This document shows positions 7,755 to 15,876 of a stretch of 64,000 nucleotides of DNA, one piece after another. Made by a program: the position numbers and the translations under genes. The DNA is from JACDER01 sp963842575. GTDB taxonomy: Bacteria > Actinomycetota > Thermoleophilia > Gaiellales > Gaiellaceae. Location of the stretch: the NCBI GenBank assembly GCA_963842575.1, contig CAWJGS010000008.1, positions 35,884 to 99,883 of the forward strand, given 5' to 3'. Every line of letters starts with the position of its first letter. Position 1 is the stretch's first letter. The notes under the pieces are model-generated. The model saw only the letters and a program-made list of their open reading frames with translations, did not search any database and was not told the origin of the DNA.

Positions 7755-8975
7755 GTGAGCACGCCGCGCTGGCCCCGCAAGAACGATCCCGAGTCGATCC
7801 GCGCCCGCCAGGACGAGCTACGGACGCGCACCGAGGACGGCGAGGTCTTCTGGGACGACCTGCAGCCGTTCGCGAACGCGACCGAGGCGCTCACGGGCGT
7901 TGCCGTGGTCCCGGTCGCGGTCGTGGGGCCGCTACGCATCGCGCTCGCGGAGTACGAGCTGACGGAGCCGGAAGGCAAGGTCGAGGAACGCTCGCGCGCG
8001 CAGGAGGACGTCTTCGTCCCGCTGGCCAATACAGAGGGCGGGCTCGCGATCTCGCTCCAGCGCGGCGCTCGCGCCGTGACCGAGTCCGGCGAGTTCCGCA
8101 CCTACGTCCTGCGCGACCGCATGACCCGCGCGAGCGCCTTCCTCTTCGAGAGCACCGGCGCGGCAGTCGCGTTCGCCGGCTGGATCGAAGGGCAGGCCGG
8201 CGAGATGCAGGCCTGGCTGGAGGGCATGCCGCTCGAGGGTCTCTCCCGCTTCGCCCGGCTGCGCGAGATCGAGACGCACGTCGTCGGCTCGATGTGCCAC
8301 GTGATGTACGCCTTCACGACCGGCGACGCCGTCGGCCTGAACATGGTCACGCGCAACAGCTACGCCCTGAACCAGGCCTTCGTCCCCGAACGCGCCCCCG
8401 TCCAGCCCGTGCGGACGATGCTCGAGGGGAACATGGGCGGCGACAAGAAGCCCTCGCACCGCTACTTCGAGCGCGGCGGGCACGGGAAGACCGTGATCGC
8501 CGAGACCACGCTGACGGACGACGCGATCCGCCGCGTCCTCCGCACGACTCCGGAGGATGTGCTCGACCTCGCCTACATCGGGACACATGGCGCCGTCGCG
8601 TCCGGGATGCAGTCGGTCGCCTTCACGCCCGCGACCGCCGTCGCCGCACTCTTCACGGCCACCGGCCAGGACATCGGCATGGTCGGGACGAGCTCCATGG
8701 CGCACGTGGCCGCACGGCGGGTCGAGGGCGGGGTGAACGTGTCGATCCGCCTGCCGGGCCTCGAGGTGGCGACGGTGGGAGGAGGGACGACGCTTCCCTA
8801 CGCGCGCTCGTGGCTCTCGCTTCTGGGCTGCGCCGGCCCCGGCAAGGTCTACCGCTTCGCCCAGATCGTCGCGGCGGCGACGCTCGCACTGGAGATCTCG
8901 GCCTCCGCGGCGATGGCGACCGCAGGCTCACGTGAGTTCTTCAAGGCGCACCACGAGCGCGGCGGCCTGAGGTAG
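7755..8975 (+). CDS. Hydroxymethylglutaryl-CoA reductase
   Basis: 406 residues. The HMG-CoA reductase landmarks appear in order: ALTGVAVVPVAVVGPL (substrate loop), NTEGGLAIS (catalytic Glu), TTGDAVGLNMV (dinucleotide loop, cf. DAMGMN), GNMGGDKKPS (catalytic Lys), TATGQDIGMV (catalytic Asp), LEVATVGGGT, and a C-terminal FFKAHHERGG with the candidate catalytic His. The enzyme reduces HMG-CoA to mevalonate, or acts in reverse for mevalonate use. No other mevalonate gene is in the window. GTG start. Confidence 0.9.
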   Translation: MSTPRWPRKNDPESIRARQDELRTRTEDGEVFWDDLQPFANATEALTGVAVVPVAVVGPLRIALAEYELTEPEGKVEERSRAQEDVFVPLANTEGGLAISLQRGARAVTESGEFRTYVLRDRMTRASAFLFESTGAAVAFAGWIEGQAGEMQAWLEGMPLEGLSRFARLREIETHVVGSMCHVMYAFTTGDAVGLNMVTRNSYALNQAFVPERAPVQPVRTMLEGNMGGDKKPSHRYFERGGHGKTVIAETTLTDDAIRRVLRTTPEDVLDLAYIGTHGAVASGMQSVAFTPATAVAALFTATGQDIGMVGTSSMAHVAARRVEGGVNVSIRLPGLEVATVGGGTTLPYARSWLSLLGCAGPGKVYRFAQIVAAATLALEISASAAMATAGSREFFKAHHERGGLR

Positions 8976-8976
8976 G

Positions 8977-9207
8977 TCAGCCGGTCTCGGCGAGCGCGTC
9001 GTGTCCCGGCGCGACGATGAACCTGTTTTCGTCTCGGGCGCGTTCGTACTCAGCGTCCGGTACGTCCAGCACCTGCATGCACCCGGGGTCTGCGCACTCG
9101 CAGATGACCGGGCGCCGTCCCTCGAAGGTCAGAGCCTCGAAGCGCTCACGCAGGCGCTCGTTCGCGGCACGGAAAACCGCTTGAACACCGCCCGCCTGTT
9201 CCGCCAT
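8977..9207 (-). CDS. Small CECG-family protein, copy 1
   Basis: 76 residues: an N-terminal helix FRAANERLRERFE, then VICECADPGCMQVLDV, then AEYERARDENRFIVAPGHD. The pattern (NERL helix, C-x-C-x4-5-C, a Tyr/Glu helix, FxVxxGH) is shared with genes at 9239-9586 and 18106-18441. The Cys-x-Cys...Cys plus the His in PGH could bind a metal; this is inference. It lacks the C-terminal VVxxxxxFVVVEK extension of the other copies. Convergent with the HMG-CoA reductase gene, one base apart. Confidence 0.65.
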   Translation of the reverse strand: MAEQAGGVQAVFRAANERLRERFEALTFEGRRPVICECADPGCMQVLDVPDAEYERARDENRFIVAPGHDALAETG

Positions 9208-9238
9208 CGTACGAGCTTCTAGCCCGGTAGACCCGTCC

Positions 9239-9586
9239 TCAAACCCGGGGGTCGGCCTCCCGCGCCAGCTCGGCGGGCTCTCCGGGAAGCTTCTCGACCA
9301 CGACGAAGTTCGCGTGGGTCGCGACGACCCGCTCGATGTTCTCGTCGACGTGGCCCGCCAGGACGCCGAAGCGCTCGCCGTGCGCGCGGATGGACTCGTA
9401 CTGGTCCCGGTTCATCTCGAACCGTGCCATGCAGTCGATCCGGCCGCACTCGCAGAAGAACTCCTCGCGGTCCTTCGCAGGGGCGCCGACGACCGCGGTA
9501 TCGAGGCGGTCGTCCAGCTCCTTGAGCCGCTCGTTCAGGTTCCGGAAAAGTGTCTCGTTTCGAACTCGCTGGACGTCACGGCTCAT
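9239..9586 (-). CDS. Small CECG-family protein, copy 2
   Basis: 115 residues: helix FRNLNERLKELDDRL, FFCECGRIDCMARFEM, DQYESIRAHGERFGVLAGHVD, then ERVVATHANFVVVEK and an acidic tail. It is a fuller version of the neighbour at 8977-9207 and parallel to 18106-18441. The conserved Cys-x-Cys-Gly...Cys and the GH dipeptide suggest a small metal-binding or nucleic-acid-associated domain. Function unknown. ATG 9586 chosen because the coding pattern stops there and tRNA-Cys lies just upstream. Confidence 0.65.
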   Translation of the reverse strand: MSRDVQRVRNETLFRNLNERLKELDDRLDTAVVGAPAKDREEFFCECGRIDCMARFEMNRDQYESIRAHGERFGVLAGHVDENIERVVATHANFVVVEKLPGEPAELAREADPRV

Positions 9587-9610
9587 GCGGCTAGTGTCGC
9601 ACGATTCGAG

Positions 9611-9681
9611 AGGCGCCGAGCGGATTCGAACCGCTGTACGAGGCTTTGCAGGCCTCTGCCTAACCACTCGGCCACGGCGCC
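9611..9681 (-). tRNA. tRNA-Cys (GCA)
   Basis: 71-nt cloverleaf on the minus strand: acceptor GGCGCCG pairs with CGGCGCC, discriminator U (normal for Cys), anticodon loop CTGCAAA giving GCA, and the T-loop GGTTCGAATCC. CCA is not encoded. Confidence 0.95.
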
Positions 9682-9722
9682 GCGCGTCAGCGAGTGTAGA
9701 TGGCTGAGCCATCTAGCCCTGC

Positions 9723-11916
9723 CTATTTGAGCGTCGCGACGACCGCCTTGCTGGTCGCGCGGTTGAAACGCCGATCGGTCAAGAGCGCGCGCACCTGCAC
9801 CTTTCCGTGCACCCTTGCGGGTACGCGTAGGACCGCGACCGCCCGGCCGCTTCCCTTGCCGCCGCTGCCGTGCGTGCGCGCGACCACCTTCCCGGCGCGG
9901 CGCACCTCGACGAACCACGCGGACGCGCTCGCGTTGCGCGGCAGCATGTCGCCGGTGACCGTGATGACGTGCCCACGGACGGCGAGCCTGGTGATCGCAG
10001 TCCGGGAGGCACGGTCGCAGGCGTCGCCCTTGCCGTTCTTGTTCCAGTCCGTCTGAGAGGGATTCGCGACCGCGGGACAGTTGTCCGTGGCATTCGGCGC
10101 ACCGTCACGATCGGCGTCGGGGAGGCTCGAGAGGGTGTAGTTCGCGTCACCCGCGTCCGCCGCCACGACGACGTAGTAGGTGCCCGCCGTAGTCGGCGTG
10201 AACGCGATGTGGGGATTGGTCGCAGCGGTGGACGTGCGCGCGAGCGAGCTGGCGCCCTCGATCGCCGTCGTCCCAGGCGGATAGAGGAAGAGATTGAAGA
10301 AGGCGCCGCTCGAGTGCAGCTGGAAGACGACGCCGGTTCCCGCGGCGAGCTGGACGGCGAAGACGTCGCGCTCGTCAGTGCTCACGCCCGCCGATCCGTT
10401 CGCGCTGCCTGGAAAGGCGAGCGGTGTCGCTCCGGAGGGCTGGTCGTCGAACTCGGCGCCGGTCACGAAACCCCGCGCCGTGAGCAGACTCTGGAGGAAT
10501 GCGAGGTTCGCACCGCCGTTCAGCTGTCGGTCGGCGAAGAGGAGCGCGAGCGACGCGTCCCGGAACCCGGACTCGGCCGCGTAGCTGAACTGGGATTGGA
10601 CTATCAGCTTGTCGGCCTTCGTCCCGCCCAGCTGCTTGCGGATCGTCCACAGGAGGTTCGACCAGGCCTGCCCCACGCAGTGGATCTCGTGACCGCCACA
10701 CTCCTGCACGGCCTGGTCGACCGTCCACGGCAGGTCGACGCGGCGCAGGCAGGGCAAGCGGGTCGTCGCTGACCGCGGACGTGTCCCATTCGGCGAAGCA
10801 GGTGTTGAAGACGTCTGCGTTGCCCTGGTTCGCCGACATTGCGGCTTGCCAGTAGTCGCCGAAGCCCTCGCCGATCGTCCCGCCCTCTGTGGTTACGCCG
10901 AATCCCGGGACCTGGCTGTCCTGGATCGCGTGGCCGTACTCGTGCGAGATGACGTCCCCGTCCTGTGCGTCGTCCACGCCGCCGTCGCCGAAGTTGAGGG
11001 CGCCGGTCGTCGGGCTGTAGAAGGAGTTGTCCTCCGGCGTCGCGTGCAGGTTGACGGGAATGGCCCGGTGGACGACGTTCGAGAAGCCGAGGGTCTTCTG
11101 CAGGTAGAGCTGCATCCGGTCGACGTGGAAGTACGCCATCGCCGCGTCGAAGCAACTGCATGAGTCGCTGCGCGTGACCGCGCCGAAGTTCCGCCCTGGC
11201 GGACAGAAACCCGGCGGGATGCGGGCGTTCACCCACTGGCCGGCCAGGCACCCGCTCGCGTCGAGGTCCTGGAGCGTCACGCTGCGATACAGCGGCGCCA
11301 GCGCCGGGGAGTCGGCGTTCCCGTCGTCCGCCAGGCCGGTCCGCGAGCCCTGCTCGACAACGGGGTTCGGGTCGAAGACGAGCGCGGGGGTGGTCGCATC
11401 CTTGACGAGGTTGCGCAGCCGGACGAGCGCGCCGCTGCGCGCGTCCACGAGCACCTCGAAGTCGGCGAGCGGGCGGGCCGAGGGCAGGACGACGCGCCAG
11501 GCCATCAGGCGGAGGAGCGGCAGGATCACGCGGCCGGCCCGGGCCGGCGCGCGCAGCGCGTGCACGTGCGCGAACGAGAGTGCGCGGCGGATCGCGGCGG
11601 TCTTCGAGATGCGCGCGGGCGCCGGCCGTGCGACCGGTCCCCAGGTGTGGTCGACGAGCAGCGGCTCGCCCTCCACGCCGAGGCTGAGCGTCGCCTCGGA
11701 TCCCAGAACCGGGATGCCGCCCACGCGCTGTTGCACGTGGACGAAGGTCGTCCCGAGGCTCCGCCGCTCCGCCGTCTGACGCAGCTGGGCGAGCGGAGTG
11801 CGGGCAGCGCTGAGCCCTGACGCAACGCGGGGCGAGAAACTCTGCCCGTACGAGGACGCGCTCAGCACGGCCGCACCCGCGGCGACGACCCCGATCGCAG
11901 CGAGCAGGCGGCGCAC
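9723..11916 (-). CDS. Secreted M36 (fungalysin-type) metalloprotease with thrombospondin type 3 repeat (frameshifted)
   Basis: A signal peptide (VRRLLAAIGVVAAGAAVL) is followed by an FTP-like propeptide (VHVQQRVGGIPVLGSEATL), then the catalytic domain with GDVISHEYGHAIQD (HExxH) and GGTIGEGFGDYW (third zinc-ligand Glu). A pre-peptidase C-terminal beta domain follows (DVFAVQLAAGTG...YYVVVAADAG), then DADRDGAPNATDNCP (calcium-binding thrombospondin type 3 repeat) and a beta tail. The frame shifts once near 10760, at a GGG run just after SAVSDDP; deleting one base rejoins it with PCLRRVDLPW. Exported protease for extracellular nutrition or processing. Divergent from the sensor kinase gene. Confidence 0.85.
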
Positions 11917-11965
11917 CGCCGCCCATTGTGCCCGCTCGAGGGAGGAACGGGTTAAACTTGAGACG

Positions 11966-13703
11966 ATGAGCAGGGGAGAGAGCACGAGAGAGCATCCGCA
12001 TTCCGCGCTCGCAGGGAGGATCGCGGAGCTGGGGGAGCAGGTGGAGACCGTCAGCCGCCGTCTGGCCGCCCTCGACCTGCCGCACTCGTCCCAGGACGAG
12101 AGCCTGGCCGAGGCCGCGCCGGCACTCCAGGCCGCCGTCGCCGACCTTTCTCGGGTGCACGAGGAACTCGTGGGCGAGGTGGGAGCGCTGCGCGAGCAGC
12201 TCGAGCAGGAGCGCGTCCGCTATCGCGACCTGTTCGAATGGGCCCCGGAGGCGTACGTGGTGACCGACTCGGAGGGTGTCATCCTCGAGACCAACCGGGC
12301 AGGTGAGGAGCTCTTCGGATATGCGGCCGGAATGCTCCGGGACGCCCCGATGGAGCGCCTGGTCACCGACTCCGAGCGCCCGGCGTTCAGGGCCATGCTG
12401 AGCCGCATGCAGATGCTGGAGGTCGTCGGCGACTGGGAGCTCGAGCTGGTACGCCGCGACAAGTCGGCCTTCCCCGCGGCTGTGACGATCGCCTGGATGC
12501 GGGACCTCGGCGGGCGCCTGGGGACGATGCGCTGGCTGATCAGGGACGTGACGGAGCGCAAGAGCGCGGAGCACCACATCGTCTCGGCCAACATCCGGCT
12601 CGACCGCCGTGTCCGGGAGCGAACGGAAGAGCTCGAGACGGTGGGACGGGAAAAGGACGAGGCCCTGGCCCGGCTCGAGGCCGTCGTCGACCAGCTTCCT
12701 GCCGCGATCGTCATCGCCGACGCTGAATCGCGCAGGGTGGTCGCCGCAAACGAGCACGCGGCCCGGCTCGTGCGCCAGGTGGCAGGCGACGTCAACACGC
12801 TCGATACGTGGCTGACCCTCGGCTTTCATCCTGACGGCCGGCCCTTTCGGAGCGGACGAGCGGCCGCTGATGCGCGCGCTCACCGGCGGGGAGGCGGTGA
12901 CCGGCCACGAGATCGAGTTCAAGCGGCTCGACGGGAGGAGCGTCCTCTACGAGACGAGCGCCGTGCCGATCCGGAACCCCGAGGGAGAGGTCGTGGGGGC
13001 GGTCGCCGCGTACTGGGACCTGACCGAGCGCGTACGGCTGGCCCGAGCGGAGCGCGAGTTCGTCACGAACGCGGCGCACGAGCTGCGGACACCGCTGGCG
13101 GCGCTCGCGAGCGCGGTCGAGGTGCTGCAGTCCGGCGCCAAGGAAGACCCCGACCAGCGCGAGCGCTTCCTCGCTCACGTCGAGCAGCAGTCGGAGCGCC
13201 TGCAGCGTCTCGTGCGCTCGCTCCTGCTGCTCGCGCGCGTCCAGACGCTCCAGGAGAAAGCGGAACGCGAGCCGATCACCGTCTCCTCGCTGCTCGAGTC
13301 GACCGCGCAGCTGGGGCCGGCCGACCGCGTCCGCGTCGAAGACAGGTGTCCGCCCGGGACCCGAGTTCTCACGAACCGCGAGCTAGCCGAGCAGGCGCTC
13401 CTCAACCTCGTCTCGAACGCGGCCAAGCATGCCCCCGACGGGGAGATCGTGCTGAGCGGGCAAACCGTCAACGGCCGGGTCGCTCTCGAGGTCGCGGATT
13501 CAGGGCCGGGGATGACGGGCGAGCAGGCGCGGCGCGCGGCGGACCGTTTCTATCGCGGAAACGAAGACGTGGAGGGCTTCGGACTCGGCCTCTCCATCGC
13601 GCAGCAGACTGCGGAGGCACTGGACGGCGAGCTCAGGCTGGAGAGTGACGGCGCAGGAACCCGGGCGCGGCTTCTCCTACCATTGGCCGGGGACGATGGC
13701 TGA
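11966..13703 (+). CDS. PAS-containing sensor histidine kinase (frameshifted)
   Basis: Soluble kinase with no transmembrane helix seen. Order: N-terminal coiled coil (residues 10-90), PAS domain (RYRDLFEWAPEAYVVTD), a second coiled coil, a second PAS (VVDQLPAAIVIAD), then HisKA with NAAHELRTPLAAL (phospho-His) and HATPase with NLVSNAAKHAP, DSGPGM and GFGLGLSIA. The frame changes inside PAS2 near 12848; removing one base after CCCTTT gives GADERPLMRALTGGE, fitting a PAS domain. The total span is 3n+1, consistent with a single inserted base. Its stop overlaps the regulator start by 8 bases, so the two form a pair. Confidence 0.88.
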
Positions 13704-14382
13704 GTCCGTACTCGTGGTCGAGGACGAGGTGGCAATCGCCGACGCGGTCGCCTACGCGCTCGAGGGGGAGGGCTTCGAGGTGGACCGGGCCGGGGACGGC
13801 GAAGAGGCGCTCGCGCGGGCGCGGGACAAGGAGTACGAGCTGATCGTCCTCGACCTGCGCCTGCCCAAGGTGAACGGGATCGAGGTCACGCGCATCCTCC
13901 GCGCCGAGAGCATCGTCCCCATCCTCATGCTGACCGCCAAGGACAGCGAGGTCGACCGTGTGGTCGGGCTCGAGGTCGGCGCCGACGACTACGTCACCAA
14001 GCCGTTCTCGATGGCGGAGCTGATCAGCCGCGTGCGCGCGATTCTGCGCCGACGCCAGCTCGACCGGCTCTCGGGCGATCCGGTGCGGCGCGTCGGCGGG
14101 CTCCGGCTCGACCTCGTCCGCCACGAGGTCCGCGTCGACGACCAGAACGTGCGGCTGACCCCGTCCGAGTTCCGCCTCCTTACCTTCCTCGCCGAGGAGC
14201 CCGAACGCGTCTACTCGCGCCGGGAGATCATGCAGCACCTCTGGCAGAGCGAGTACGTCGGGGACGAACGTGCCACCGACATGCACGTCTCCAACCTGCG
14301 CCGGAAGATCGAGCGTGACCCGGACAACCCGGAGCGTGTCGTGACGGTGCGCGGGATCGGGTACAAGCTCGTCCCGGCGTAA
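13696..14382 (+). CDS. OmpR/PhoB-family response regulator
   Basis: 228 residues. Receiver domain: acidic pair in VVEDE, phospho-acceptor Asp in VLDLRLP, LTAKD and DYVTKPF (Lys). C-terminal winged helix with SEFRLLTFLAEEPERVYSRREIMQHLW and DMHVSNLRRKIE, the DNA-recognition helix, ending RGIGYKL. Transcription factor acting with the overlapping upstream kinase; targets unknown. Confidence 0.95.
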   Translation: MAESVLVVEDEVAIADAVAYALEGEGFEVDRAGDGEEALARARDKEYELIVLDLRLPKVNGIEVTRILRAESIVPILMLTAKDSEVDRVVGLEVGADDYVTKPFSMAELISRVRAILRRRQLDRLSGDPVRRVGGLRLDLVRHEVRVDDQNVRLTPSEFRLLTFLAEEPERVYSRREIMQHLWQSEYVGDERATDMHVSNLRRKIERDPDNPERVVTVRGIGYKLVPA

Positions 14383-14445
14383 CGTCAAGAATTCTCTACG
14401 AAGATCTCAAAGAACGTTCATTCGCCTGTCCCTACGATCGAAGGG

Positions 14446-14829
14446 ATGGCGACGACGGCAGCAGCAACCGGCGAGTTCGTTCGCGAAGCGCGTCCGATCG
14501 GAGAGCACGCGTACCTCATCTCGCTCGCCGGCGACTTCGACCTGCACTCCGGCCCGGAGTTCGAGCGCCGCGTCCTCGAAGCCCTCGGGCGCAGCGCGAC
14601 CGATCTGCTGATCGACCTCTCCGAGGTCTCGTTCATCGACTCCACGACCATCGGGATCCTGATGAGGACGCGCAAGCGGCTCGCGCCACTCGGCGGCCGC
14701 GTCGTCGTCGTCACCTCTGACCGGAACATCCTGCGGCTGTTCGAGATCACGGCCCTCGACCGAATGTTCGAGATCTACTCACGCCGGACCGACGCTCTCG
14801 AGGAGATCAATGGCCACGCAGGAAGCTGA
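14446..14829 (+). CDS. STAS-domain anti-sigma factor antagonist
   Basis: 127 residues with one STAS domain: YLISLAGDFDLHSGPEFERRV and LIDLSEVSFIDSTTIGIL, whose Ser-Thr after Asp is the site phosphorylated by anti-sigma kinases in SpoIIAA/RsbV proteins. It would bind and inhibit an anti-sigma factor; no cognate kinase or sigma factor lies nearby. It follows the two-component pair by 63 bases and overlaps the next gene by 20. Confidence 0.88.
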   Translation: MATTAAATGEFVREARPIGEHAYLISLAGDFDLHSGPEFERRVLEALGRSATDLLIDLSEVSFIDSTTIGILMRTRKRLAPLGGRVVVVTSDRNILRLFEITALDRMFEIYSRRTDALEEINGHAGS

Positions 14830-15130
14830 GCGTTTCGAGGCGGCTCCGCAGCCGCGCCCCCTGCGGCTCGTCTTCTTCCGCTCGGACACCTCGGGTCGCT
14901 GCCGCCGGGTCGAGGGCTTCGTCGCCCAGGTTCTCCAGCGCCGGCGCAACCACGAGACCTTCGCGGTCGTGCCCGTCTCGCAGGAGAAGCAGCCGGAGCT
15001 GTTCGAGCGCTTCCGTATCGACAAGGTCCCCACGCTCGTAGTGGTCGAGGGCAAGGCCGTACAGGGCAGACTGGAGCTCCCGCGCAGCTGCCGCGAGATC
15101 GAGACGTTCCTCGCACCCTGGCTCAGGTGA
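14810..15130 (+). CDS. Thioredoxin-fold protein lacking the CxxC pair
   Basis: 106 residues. LRLVFFRSDTSGRCRRVEGFV occupies the place of the thioredoxin active site but keeps only the second cysteine, and RFRIDKVPTLVVV supplies the cis-proline element. Probably a thioredoxin-like protein without classical disulfide reductase activity. Translationally linked to the STAS gene by overlap; convergent overlap of 8 bases with mobA. Confidence 0.65.
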   Translation: MATQEAERFEAAPQPRPLRLVFFRSDTSGRCRRVEGFVAQVLQRRRNHETFAVVPVSQEKQPELFERFRIDKVPTLVVVEGKAVQGRLELPRSCREIETFLAPWLR

Positions 15131-15647
15131 GCCGGGCCAGGTCTTCCTGAGCGTTCACGTTCACGAGCTGGGCGGGATCGAGCTCGACCGTCGCCGTCTC
15201 CAGCTCGTCGAGTGCGGCCGCGAGCGTGAGCTCTCCGTCGTGCAGGCGGCGCTCGAGCACGGATAGGGCGCTCTTGCGGAAAGCGCCGGGGAGCGGACCG
15301 GTCGGAGGGACGGCCGCGTCCCGGCAGGCGGCCGCCAGCTCCCGCAGCGCGTCCGCGCGCAGGAGAGGCATGTCCACCGGGACGGCCACGCACACGTCAT
15401 GCGCGGCGGCGCGCAGCCCCGCGACGACTCCTGCGATCGGCGCGCGAACCACGGAGCCGTCGTCGAGAAGTGGGAACGGAAGGTCGAGGCCGTCCGCTTG
15501 CTTCCCCACCGCTATCCGCTCGTCGCAGGCCTCCCCCAGCAGGCGCCAGGCGCGGGCCGCGAGGGTCTCGCCCGCCAGTTCCGCCAGCGCCTTCGGGCTG
15601 CCGAACCGGCGACTTGCCCCGCCGACGAGTAGGAGGCCGGTGAGCAC
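15123..15647 (-). CDS. mobA: Molybdenum cofactor guanylyltransferase-like protein
   Basis: 174 residues. The N-terminal LLVGGASRRFGSPKAL is the MobA nucleotide-binding loop (GGxSxRxGxxK), and AVPVDMPLLRADAL carries the metal-binding Asp. It would attach GMP to molybdopterin to make the MGD cofactor, which the formate dehydrogenase at 18955-23057 needs. CTP/GTP specificity (MobA versus MocA) cannot be settled from motifs alone. GTG start; no good ribosome site seen. Confidence 0.8.
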   Translation of the reverse strand: MLTGLLLVGGASRRFGSPKALAELAGETLAARAWRLLGEACDERIAVGKQADGLDLPFPLLDDGSVVRAPIAGVVAGLRAAAHDVCVAVPVDMPLLRADALRELAAACRDAAVPPTGPLPGAFRKSALSVLERRLHDGELTLAAALDELETATVELDPAQLVNVNAQEDLARLT

Positions 15648-15876
15648 GGAGGAACGCTAAAGCCTCGGCCGGGGGCGGCGACCCCTCCACAGTTTCGCCG
15701 CCCTCGACCGGTTGGCCCAGTTAGCACGGAGCACGAGGGCTCCAGCCACGACTCCGAGTCTTTCAGGCGGGCCGAGCCCGTGATTCTCGATTCCTCAAGC
15801 CTTTCGTGACGATTCGTTGACTCTCCAGGCACGTGCCCCGGCCCCCGCAGCAACGGCGGCCCCAGAAACGTGGGAC

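Noticed and set aside
12840..12870. Programmed +1 frameshift in the histidine kinase
   Set aside because: No slippery site or stop at the shift, and similar single-base breaks occur in unrelated housekeeping genes.
15648..15876. Possible Moco riboswitch upstream of mobA
   Set aside because: The 230-base region is GC-rich and foldable, but I could not place the conserved core of that riboswitch.
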